A stretch of 15,886 bases of DNA from an uncultured Eggerthellaceae bacterium (GTDB lineage Bacteria; Actinomycetota; Coriobacteriia; Coriobacteriales; Eggerthellaceae). A program made the translations under genes and the position numbers. Of this stretch, positions 6,069-12,957 are shown in pieces. The notes beneath the pieces were generated by a model. That model searched no databases and was not told where the DNA came from. It saw only the letters and a program-made list of their open reading frames with translations. Every line of letters begins with the position of its first letter. Position 1 is the stretch's first letter. The stretch lies in the NCBI GenBank assembly GCA_910589135.1, contig CAJUSL010000034.1:1-15886 (forward strand). The letters run 5' to 3'.

Positions 6069-6929
6069 ATGGCGGACAGGGACGAGCGACGCGAGCAGGC
6101 AAGGAAGCACTTGGCGCTGATGAAGGGCGCGCTGGCCGGCGAGGCGGCGAAGACCGTCGAGGCCGCCGTCATCTACGAGGACGGCGAAGGCCGCGAGCTT
6201 CAGCTTCCCGAGGCGCCCTTCGAGGCGACGGAGACGAAGGTCGTCACCAGCTTCGCACCCGAGGCTCTGTACCGCGACGGGCGCGGCAAGACCGTCATCG
6301 TCGACCCGGCATCGTTCAGCCGGCCCGGGGGTGCCTACGAGGACGGCGCATTCGGCCCCGAGCAGATCCTCTGCTCGGACAGCAACCTGTACCTTGTGCT
6401 GCAGGGCATGAAGGGGCGCTACTACGACGCCAACAAGGGCTTCGCGCGCGGCCAGCTGTTCACCGACCGCGCCATGTACCTGCCGAACGTGGCGTTCTCC
6501 CGCAACGGGTCGCTGAAGTTCGCCGACGTCATCGCGGTGGCGGAGCCGCTACGCGAGCGGGCGCTCGAAAACCACCGATCCGAGCAGGAGTGCAACAACG
6601 CGCTCGCCGACCGCATCGAGACGCTGCTGCGCATCGCTGCGGCCAACGAGTGCGAGACGCTGATCATGGGCGCCTTCGGCACGGGCAGGCTCGGCTACGA
6701 CGCGGATCGGGTCATCGGCCTGATCCGCAGTTGGGTCGACGCGCACCCCGGCGCTATCGGCCGCATCGTGTTCGCGGTTCCGCGCATGTATCTCGATGCG
6801 TTTGACGAGGCGTTCGGCACCAAGGAGGAGGAGCTGCGGCCCGCGCCCGTCGCGGAAGGCGACGAGGCCGACGACGAGGACTTCGACATCTACAGCATCG
6901 ACCTGCCCGAAGGAGTCACGCTGCGGTAG
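6069..6929 (+). CDS. PARG/macro-like protein of the TIGR02452 family with altered catalytic signature
   Basis: A 286-residue protein resembling the microbial PARG-type (TIGR02452/DUF2263) family, whose members bind or hydrolyse ADP-ribose. Two family landmarks are visible: DPASFSRPGGAYEDGAFGPE starting near residue 79, and IMGAFGTGRLGYDADRVI near 199-216, followed by IVFAVPRMYLDAF. Compared with the family pattern NFAS...PGGG...QEE, the first Asn is Asp79, the third Gly is Ala89 and QEE reads PEQ (97-99). The expected catalytic second glutamate is therefore Gln99. The C-terminus (about 253-286) is strongly acidic. AAGGAGG with 5-base spacing fixes the start at 6069. It is followed after 44 bases by the restriction endonuclease and is probably in one transcript with it. 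It may be an ADP-ribose reader rather than a hydrolase. Family call good, activity uncertain. Confidence 0.82.
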   Translation: MADRDERREQARKHLALMKGALAGEAAKTVEAAVIYEDGEGRELQLPEAPFEATETKVVTSFAPEALYRDGRGKTVIVDPASFSRPGGAYEDGAFGPEQILCSDSNLYLVLQGMKGRYYDANKGFARGQLFTDRAMYLPNVAFSRNGSLKFADVIAVAEPLRERALENHRSEQECNNALADRIETLLRIAAANECETLIMGAFGTGRLGYDADRVIGLIRSWVDAHPGAIGRIVFAVPRMYLDAFDEAFGTKEEELRPAPVAEGDEADDEDFDIYSIDLPEGVTLR

Positions 6930-6973
6930 GGGCTGCTTCAACCAGCTTTGCTTCGCATGCAAACGAGCCGTCG

Positions 6974-8479
6974 ATGAGCCTTTCTGCCGCATACGATCCC
7001 GCAAGCCCGCGATCCATCGAGGCCTATGCGAAGCGGCTCGAGGGCATGACCTTCCGTGAGGTGCTTGCCTTGGGCATCACGCCCGAGGGGGCGGGTCGCG
7101 ACTACAACAACGCCGGCTACAAAGGCGGCCTGGGCACGCTCATCGAGGAATGCTACTTCGGCTACAAGGCCAACAGCGACCAGGATGCCGACTTCCCCGA
7201 GGCCGGCGTGGAACTCAAGTCTTCCCCGATAGACCGCAAGAAAGACGGTGACTTCTCGGCAGGGGAGCGGCTCGTCCTGACCATGATTCCGCTCGACCAT
7301 CCCATCGAGGAAGACTTTTTCGCATCGCATGTGTGGCGCAAGAGCGAGAAGATCCTGCTTGTCTACTACGAGCGCGACAGGGCCCTCGACAAATACGACC
7401 AGGTCATCAGGTACGTGAAATTGATCACGCCGTCCGAAGAGGACCTGAAGATCATCCGCGAGGACTATGAGAAGATCGTCTCGCTCGTCAAGGCTGGCAA
7501 GGCAGAGGAGCTTTCCGAGGGTCTGACCTCGTATCTGGGCGCATGCACGAAAGGCGCGACGGCGGCGACCATGTGGGTGGACCAGTACTACCCACCGCAC
7601 GCCCCCGCCAAGAAGCGCGCCTTCTGCTTCAAGCGTTCGTACATGGACTACATCCTGCACAACCGCATGATGGGCGCGGGTGCGGCGGAATCCATCGTCA
7701 AGGATGCAGGCGTTCTCGACGGCACGACGTTCGAGGAGTACGTCCTTTCGCTTATCAAGTCCCATGCCGGCAAGACCGACAGGGAACTCTGCGAAATGCT
7801 GGGCCTTACGTACGCTGGAAACAAGGCGCAATGGAGCCAGATCGTGTACGCGCTGCTGGGCGTGCGCGGCGACCGGGCCGAGGAGTTCGAGAAGGCGAAC
7901 GTGTCGGTGCGGACCGTGCGCGTGGAGGAGGGTGGCACCATCGTGGAATCCCTCTCGCTGGACACGTTCAAGTTCCGCGAAATCGTCGACCAGGAGTGGG
8001 AGGACGCCCCGCTGAGGTGCTATTTCGAAGAGACGCGCTTTTTGTTCGTGTCGTTTCGGAAGTGCGCGGACGGCATCCGGCTGGAGGATGCGCGCTTTTG
8101 GAATATGTCGATGGGGGACATCGACGGCGCCCTGCGTGCTTGCTGGGAGAGGACCAAGAGCGCCGTGTCGGCCGGCGTCGAGCTTACCGTCGTCGTGGGG
8201 AAGGATGGCAAGGTGGTGCTTTGCAAGGACGGCGGTCCGCGAATCGCCAACAATCTTCCCAAGAAAAACGAGGCGGGAGACATCGCGCATGTCAGGCCGC
8301 ATGCTTCGAAGCGCGGCTACCGGCTCGAGGACGGCAGCGTTTGCGGCGAGCCTGACCGGTATGGCGACGAGCTGCCCGACGGTAGGGTCATGACGCGGCA
8401 GAGCTTTTGGCTGAACAACGACTACGTGATGAGAATCATCGGCTGGGATGATGGCGGCGACGAAGAGGGTGGCGAGTAG
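6974..8479 (+). CDS. Sau3AI/MutH-type type II restriction endonuclease (predicted GATC cutter)
   Basis: A 501-residue endonuclease with the length and layout of Sau3AI. The N-terminal MutH-like catalytic domain (about 15-210) is followed by a C-terminal, catalytically incomplete MutH-like domain (about 235-490) that serves as allosteric/second-site module in the family. Active-site residues follow MutH spacing: a Glu in GTLIEE (58/59), Asp73, Glu80 and Lys82 (DFPEAGVELKSS, the D-x6-E-x-K pattern). Sau3AI-family enzymes cut before GATC. The specificity here is inferred from family and from the adjoining C5 methyltransferase. The ATG at 6974 has no clear ribosome site, and a six-codon mini-ORF (6957-6977) overlaps it as ATGA. 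It shares a transcript with the PARG-like gene upstream, whereas the methyltransferase downstream has its own promoter. Confidence 0.92.
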   Translation: MSLSAAYDPASPRSIEAYAKRLEGMTFREVLALGITPEGAGRDYNNAGYKGGLGTLIEECYFGYKANSDQDADFPEAGVELKSSPIDRKKDGDFSAGERLVLTMIPLDHPIEEDFFASHVWRKSEKILLVYYERDRALDKYDQVIRYVKLITPSEEDLKIIREDYEKIVSLVKAGKAEELSEGLTSYLGACTKGATAATMWVDQYYPPHAPAKKRAFCFKRSYMDYILHNRMMGAGAAESIVKDAGVLDGTTFEEYVLSLIKSHAGKTDRELCEMLGLTYAGNKAQWSQIVYALLGVRGDRAEEFEKANVSVRTVRVEEGGTIVESLSLDTFKFREIVDQEWEDAPLRCYFEETRFLFVSFRKCADGIRLEDARFWNMSMGDIDGALRACWERTKSAVSAGVELTVVVGKDGKVVLCKDGGPRIANNLPKKNEAGDIAHVRPHASKRGYRLEDGSVCGEPDRYGDELPDGRVMTRQSFWLNNDYVMRIIGWDDGGDEEGGE

Positions 8480-8605
8480 CCCGCACTGCACGGTGGCGTA
8501 TCGTTCCGGAGGGATGCCTCGTGCCTGCCTCCGACAGATTCCTGGAATCGTGTCCCGTTTGGCGGACGCTATTGCGCATTTTCGCCGGAGGCACCGTTGC
8601 GGATC

Positions 8606-8634
8606 TTGGTCTCCGGCGCGGGATCGGCTAGAAT
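8606..8634 (+). promoter_or_regulatory. Methyltransferase promoter embedded in GATC sites
   Basis: TTGGTC (8606-8611), 17 bases, then TAGAAT (8629-8634) is the best-spaced promoter in the window, about 40 bases before the methyltransferase start. GATC occurs at 8602-8605 (touching the -35), 8622-8625 (spacer) and 8637-8640 (around the start site). The last two sit in identical GGATCG hexamers flanking the -10. Confidence 0.7.
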
Positions 8635-8675
8635 TGGATCGAAACAGAGGCACAGCAGCTTAGGAGAAACGTGCC

Positions 8676-9956
8676 ATGGACAACATCAAGGTCGCCGAGC
8701 TTTTTGCCGGCGTAGGTGGCTTTCGCCTTGGGCTCGAAGGCTATTCAGACGACGGCGATGCGGCGTTTGCCAAGCCTTCCGCCGGGCCGTTCGAAACCAT
8801 CTGGGCGAACCAATGGGAGCCTCCCGGCTCGGATGCCAAGCAGTTCGCATGGCGCTGCTACGAGCGGCGCTTCGGCGAGGGCAGCTGCGTCAACCGCGAC
8901 ATCAACGAGGTGCTGGACGACTACGAGGCCGGTCGCATAGACATCCCCGACGTGGACATGGTCGTCGGTGGGTTTCCTTGCCAGGACTATTCGGTTGCGA
9001 AGCCTCTCTCCCAATCGGGTGGAATCGACGGGAAGAAGGGCGTCCTTTGGTGGGACATCTACCGCTTCCTGCACCTGAAGGAGCCGAAATACGTCCTGTT
9101 GGAAAACGTCGACCGCCTGCTGAAGAGCCCTGCGACGCAGAGGGGCCGCGACTTCGCCATCATGCTTTCCTGCCTTGCCGACCTGGGCTATTCGGTTGAA
9201 TGGCGCGTTGTCAACAGCGCCGAATACGGCGCGCCTCAAAGGCGCAAGCGCGTGTACATCTATGCCGAGTTGACCCCGCAGGCCTGGGACCTGAAAGCGA
9301 GGCTGCAAGACGGCGTGCTTGCCGAAGCGCTGCCCATCCATCAGCCGGAATCATGTTCGGAGTTCGTCATACCCGACGACCCTTACGTGACCACGCGCAC
9401 GTTCAATGCCGGAGCGGCCAAGTCTCCTTTCCTTGGGGCAGGCGTCATGCAGGATTGCCGCGTGCTTGCAGCCGACGTGGCGGAGGCGTTCGAAGGGGAG
9501 CGTCGAACGCTGGGGGATGTCATCGTGGCGCCGGAAGAGGTTCCCGACGAGTTCTACATCCCCGAGGAAAAGCTGGAGCGTTGGAAGTATCTGAAGGGGT
9601 CCAAGAGCGAGGAGCGCGTGAACAAGAAGACGGGCTTCACGTACCACTATTCCGAGGGGTCGATGGCCTTCCCGGACCTGCTGGAGAACCCGTCGCGCAC
9701 GATTCTCACGGGCGAAGGCGGTTCCGGCGCGTCTCGCTTCAAGCACGTGGTGAAGATCGGCGAGCACTATCGGCGCCTCGTGCCTGACGAGCTCGACCAG
9801 CTGCAAGGGTTTCCGAAGGGTTGGACGGACACGGGCATGACCGACGGGCAGCGGGCGTTCTGCATGGGAAACGCCCTGGTGGTGCAGATTCCCCACATGG
9901 TGGGGAGGGAGATTGCAAGACGCTGCGAGTCGGGGCAACAGAAAACCGGCCTCTGA
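8676..9956 (+). CDS. DNA (cytosine-5)-methyltransferase, partner of the Sau3AI-type endonuclease
   Basis: A 426-residue C5-cytosine methylase. Motifs appear in canonical order: I (ELFAGVGGFRLGLEG, residues 8-22, SAM binding), IV (GGFPCQDYSVAKP with nucleophile Cys102), VI (LLENVDRLL, Glu143), VIII (QRRKRVYIYA, 188-197), a variable target-recognition region (about 200-335), IX (SRTILTGEGG) and X (GNALVVQIPHMVGREIA). It protects the host sites from the adjacent endonuclease; by pairing, the target is expected to be GATC. TAGGAG at 8661-8666 with 9-base spacing supports the start. The gene holds a single GATC (in AAGATCGG near 9754), whereas the 1.5-kb endonuclease gene holds several. It has its own promoter, so protection can be made ahead of the nuclease. 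The stop codon lies in the loop of a terminator. Confidence 0.95.
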   Translation: MDNIKVAELFAGVGGFRLGLEGYSDDGDAAFAKPSAGPFETIWANQWEPPGSDAKQFAWRCYERRFGEGSCVNRDINEVLDDYEAGRIDIPDVDMVVGGFPCQDYSVAKPLSQSGGIDGKKGVLWWDIYRFLHLKEPKYVLLENVDRLLKSPATQRGRDFAIMLSCLADLGYSVEWRVVNSAEYGAPQRRKRVYIYAELTPQAWDLKARLQDGVLAEALPIHQPESCSEFVIPDDPYVTTRTFNAGAAKSPFLGAGVMQDCRVLAADVAEAFEGERRTLGDVIVAPEEVPDEFYIPEEKLERWKYLKGSKSEERVNKKTGFTYHYSEGSMAFPDLLENPSRTILTGEGGSGASRFKHVVKIGEHYRRLVPDELDQLQGFPKGWTDTGMTDGQRAFCMGNALVVQIPHMVGREIARRCESGQQKTGL

Positions 9957-9970
9957 TGAGGCCGGCTTTC
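9946..9970 (+). terminator. Terminator hairpin overlapping the methyltransferase stop codon
   Basis: CCGGCCTC (9946-9953), loop TGAT, then GAGGCCGG (9958-9965) gives a perfect 8-bp GC-rich stem followed by CTTTCGTT. AAAA precedes the stem. The TGA stop codon (9954-9956) is in the loop, so translation ends inside the hairpin. Confidence 0.8.
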
Positions 9971-10059
9971 GTTCTGCGGCTATGTGGCGGGCGTGACGCT
10001 TTCGGCGCCCGCCCGTCGTTTCCGCCGCCCAGCGCCACGCATGGCGGCGGCACGGTGCG

Positions 10060-10251
10060 CTAGTTCAGGCAGAAGAGGTCCTTGAAGCTCTTGTGCGGGC
10101 GCATGACCTTCTTCTTGTCCTCCTCGTAGAACCGCTCTCCGCGGCCGACCGCCTCGATCATGTACTCCGGCTGGTTGGCCTCGATGGCGCGCCCGACGTG
10201 CTGATCGATCTCCCAAGCGTTTGCCTTGGCAGCAATCAAATACGCGTTCAT
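10060..10251 (-). CDS. Small conserved-looking protein of unknown function (63 aa)
   Basis: I do not recognise this protein. It begins MNAYLIAAKANAWEIDQHVG and has a charged, helix-prone sequence (GRGERFYEEDKKKVMRPHKS) with no signal peptide, membrane segment or cysteine pair; the C-terminus is KDLFCLN. The start at 10251 is supported by AGAAGGGG just upstream. Codon use resembles neighbouring core genes, and the overlapping frame on the same strand (Arg/Gly/Ala-rich) looks like a shadow. It lies between the methyltransferase terminator and a membrane-protein gene on the same strand, with a long imperfect inverted repeat 20 bases upstream of its start. It is probably a cytosolic small protein. 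Confidence 0.65.
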   Translation of the reverse strand: MNAYLIAAKANAWEIDQHVGRAIEANQPEYMIEAVGRGERFYEEDKKKVMRPHKSFKDLFCLN

Positions 10252-10270
10252 TATCCCCTTCTTTCGATTC

Positions 10271-10323
10271 AGTGCTACGTTTGTTGCCGTTCGCCGAAAA
10301 AGGCGAAACGCTAGCCTAGCACT
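10271..10323. repeat. Imperfect 53-bp inverted repeat/hairpin upstream of the small ORF
   Basis: The outer arms AGTGCTA (10271-10277) and TAGCACT (10317-10323) and the inner arms TTCGCC (10290-10295) and GGCGAA (10302-10307) are perfect. The loop is GAAAAA and the middle of the arms is only partly paired. It lies downstream of the membrane-protein gene and in the leader region of the 63-aa gene, both minus strand. There is no T-tract after it in that direction, so it is a poor intrinsic terminator and may be a leader structure or operator. Confidence 0.55.
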
Positions 10324-10384
10324 CTTGCATCGCTATGAAAAGACCTAATTTTTCTGATACAGCTTCAGCTTGCAGTATTAACCG

Positions 10385-12061
10385 TCACGCCACGCCAATC
10401 GCGGCCAGCGTGTCCGCCTCTGCGGCGTCGATGATTGCAAGCAGTTTCTCGCGGCGCTTGTCGCGCTCCTCGAAGCCGTTGCGCATCAGCAGCACGTCGG
10501 CGAAGGCGTCCCTGTCGCCGGAATTCCCCGCATCGCCGAGCGGTTTCCAGAGGTCAAGCTCGCTGGCGGACAGGTCCTCCTGCATGGGCGACGCCTGGTC
10601 GAGCAGCGCGTCCAGCGCGCCGCCGGTGGCGTCCTTCGCCTCCTGGGCGAGCGGGGCGATCCTTTCGTGGTAGTTGCGGTACCGCTCCTCGAGGGTGCCT
10701 GCGTCGCTGCCGTTCTGCACGATTTCGAAGAACTTGTCCTCGACCGGACCCGCATTGAAGAGCGCGACGGTGCGCAGCAACCAGCCTTCCGGCCCGTCGT
10801 TCCAGTCGAGGTATGCATCGACGTTGCCGCGGCAGGTGTCGTAGAACGCGCCGACCATGGGCTCGAGCTCCTGCCGCCGCTCGGCAAGCACGGCTTCGAG
10901 CCGTTGCGTGTAGCGTTCCTCGATCGCCTTGCGCTCCTCGAGCCCCTGAGCCTCCCCGTCGATGGCGATGGCGGCGTTCGCCATGAGCTCGTCCACCAGT
11001 CGCTCCATCGCGGTGTGCTCCTCGGTCGCTTGCACCTGGGCGACCTTGGCGTCTGCGACCACGAACAGCACCAGCCATGCGACGGCAATCCCGCCCAGCG
11101 CGAGGAAGTACCTTTTCAGCACCGGGCCCTTCGGGCGCAGGCTTCCGCCCGGCGGCAGCAGCTGGAAGACGCCTTTTGCCTCGCGCCCGTCCATCAGGCA
11201 GGCTCCGAATTGGTTCATCAGTCCGAAAAAGACCGACGCGTACACCACGACGCGAACGGCGAACACCGCCAGCAGCGATGCGCCGTTCACCTTCGCAAGC
11301 GCGTAGTCTTTCAGGCCGTCTGCCAGCGATGCCAGCTTGTCGACCTCGCTCATCACGGCCGACGGCGCGCCGGCGAACGGCCTGTACGTCCCTTCGTATG
11401 CGGCATGCAGGCTCGGGTAGTCGGGCGCCTGCGACAGCATCGAGACGCCGGCGTAGGCCAGGCATAGGACGGCACCCACCACCGCGAAGCTCCAGCGCAT
11501 GGCGTGTGCCTTGTCGAAGCGCGGCGCGAATTCCTTCGCAAGGCGCCATTGCAGGAAGGCGAACACGCCGAAGTAGAGGGGAACCGCCAGCCAGGTGAGC
11601 GCCCATTCGGCGGCGTCCCACTTGGGCGCGTTCAGCAGGAACAGAAAGCCAGACGCCAGCGACAGCACGAACAGGGCCGATGCGACGAGGGGCCAGCGCC
11701 GGTTGATGTGCGCAAGGCTGCCGCCGTCGGCCAGCTTGTACTGCCTCAGCATGCGCCGCGTGACCACGAAGTACAGCGCGCCTATGGTGGAAATCGCCGC
11801 ATAGGCGACCGCCACGACGGCCACGCCGAGCGGCGGCATCTGCGGCGCGAGGCAGCCGAACAGCGTGAGCAGCGCCATCAGCGCGCAGGCCTTCGCGAAG
11901 TAGGGCGGCGCCTGCCCTTTCAGGTTGGCGACGAGCCCGGCAGGGACACGGCCGCCATCGGCAGCGCGCTTGGGGCGGGCGACGGTAGCGTGTTCGGGGC
12001 GGCCGTCGATGGCGGCGCTCCTGGCCTCGGCCTTTTTCGTCGTTGTCGTCCGGCCACCCAC
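10385..12061 (-). CDS. Seven-TM membrane protein with extracytoplasmic helical C-terminal domain, unknown function
   Basis: I do not recognise a named family. The 558-residue protein has a basic cytoplasmic N-terminus (~50 residues) and seven hydrophobic segments near 56-74, 78-100, 123-143, 153-171, 189-209, 261-283 and 317-336. Positive residues (TRRMLRQYK, QWRLAKEFAPRFDK, LRPKGPVLKR) put alternate loops inside, so the ~220-residue C-terminal part (337-558) should lie outside the membrane. That part is rich in Glu/Ala/Arg with coiled-coil-like helices (EERKAIEERYTQRLEAVLAE) and contains one cysteine. A further outside loop (210-260) lies between TM5 and TM6. The start is GTG at 12061 with GGGAGG three bases upstream, which is tight; no better in-frame start is seen. 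It is divergent from the carbonic anhydrase gene. Confidence 0.85.
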   Translation of the reverse strand: MGGRTTTTKKAEARSAAIDGRPEHATVARPKRAADGGRVPAGLVANLKGQAPPYFAKACALMALLTLFGCLAPQMPPLGVAVVAVAYAAISTIGALYFVVTRRMLRQYKLADGGSLAHINRRWPLVASALFVLSLASGFLFLLNAPKWDAAEWALTWLAVPLYFGVFAFLQWRLAKEFAPRFDKAHAMRWSFAVVGAVLCLAYAGVSMLSQAPDYPSLHAAYEGTYRPFAGAPSAVMSEVDKLASLADGLKDYALAKVNGASLLAVFAVRVVVYASVFFGLMNQFGACLMDGREAKGVFQLLPPGGSLRPKGPVLKRYFLALGGIAVAWLVLFVVADAKVAQVQATEEHTAMERLVDELMANAAIAIDGEAQGLEERKAIEERYTQRLEAVLAERRQELEPMVGAFYDTCRGNVDAYLDWNDGPEGWLLRTVALFNAGPVEDKFFEIVQNGSDAGTLEERYRNYHERIAPLAQEAKDATGGALDALLDQASPMQEDLSASELDLWKPLGDAGNSGDRDAFADVLLMRNGFEERDKRREKLLAIIDAAEADTLAAIGVA

Positions 12062-12225
12062 GCGCCTCCCTTCATGCGTCGCGATGCCCCGCTTCCGGCA
12101 TTGTCCGCATCATTGTAGCCGCCGTCGGGGGCGCCGAAGCGTATCATGGGGCGCATGACACCGAACGTTGAACATGCGTGTCGTGCGCGTCATGTTGCGC
12201 GCTGCATCGGAACGGAGGCCTTTCC

Positions 12226-12828
12226 ATGGCTATCAACTACACCGCTGACGACTTCGACGGCGACTCCCATGTGGGGGCGTCCCAGGCCCTGGCGCGTCTT
12301 CGCGAGGGCAACCGTATATACGTGGAAGCGCTCGACCACGAGCGCGACCTGTCGCCCGAGCGCATCCTTGACCTGTTCGAGAACGGGCAGCAGCCGTTCG
12401 CCACGGTGATCACCTGCTCCGATTCGCGCGTCGTGCCCGAGCATGTGTTCATGGCCGGGCTCGGCGAGCTGTTCGTGATTCGGGTGGCCGGCAACGTCGT
12501 GGGGCCGATCGAGGCCGCAAGCGCGGCGTATGCCTGCGAACACCTGCATACGTCGCTGCTGTTGGTGCTGGGCCATACGCATTGCGGTGCCATAAAGGCG
12601 GCGCTCGACGGCGAAAGGGGCGACGTCGCCGCGGTGACCGACCGCATCGCCGAGGTCGTGGCCGACGCCGCCGACCCGTACGAGGCGAGCGTGCTCAACG
12701 TGCAAGCGGCTCTTGCCGAGCTGCGCGAGCAGCCCGTCCTCCGCAGGCTGGAGGAAGCGGGTGCGCTGTCGCTTGCCGGCGCCGTCTACCACACGCATTG
12801 CGGCGTGGTCGACTTCCTGGAGGGGTAG
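12226..12828 (+). CDS. Beta-class carbonic anhydrase
   Basis: A 200-residue beta-carbonic anhydrase, which interconverts CO2 and bicarbonate with an active-site zinc. The zinc ligands and dyad are all present: Cys64 with Asp66-x-Arg68 (ITCSDSRVV), and His117/Cys120 (GHTHCGAI). VIRVAGNVV and YACEHLHTSLLLVLGH are the usual core. The MAINYT start has GGAGG 7 bases upstream; the in-frame ATG at 12178 would add a Cys-rich, unsupported 16-residue tail. No signal peptide, so it is cytosolic. It probably supplies bicarbonate for carboxylations. It is followed after 129 bases by the permease gene on the same strand. Confidence 0.95.
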   Translation: MAINYTADDFDGDSHVGASQALARLREGNRIYVEALDHERDLSPERILDLFENGQQPFATVITCSDSRVVPEHVFMAGLGELFVIRVAGNVVGPIEAASAAYACEHLHTSLLLVLGHTHCGAIKAALDGERGDVAAVTDRIAEVVADAADPYEASVLNVQAALAELREQPVLRRLEEAGALSLAGAVYHTHCGVVDFLEG

Positions 12829-12957
12829 GGCGCGCCGGAAAAGCGCGCTGGGGAAATCCGTGCGGCCGGCGATGCCGCCGGGATGGTATCGTGTAGGCAT
12901 CACCAGCGGGCCGCTGCAGCGGCGTTCGCGCAACACTCGAGCACAGGGGGAGCCATC

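Noticed and set aside
8507..8533. CGGAGG/CCTCCG inverted repeat after the endonuclease gene as a terminator
   Set aside because: The 15-base loop and the absence of a T-tract make it weak.
6938..8653. 571-residue minus-strand open frame over the endonuclease gene
   Set aside because: It is Arg/His/Val-rich with no recognisable domain and lies fully opposite the well-supported Sau3AI-type gene. Long antisense frames are common in GC-rich DNA.
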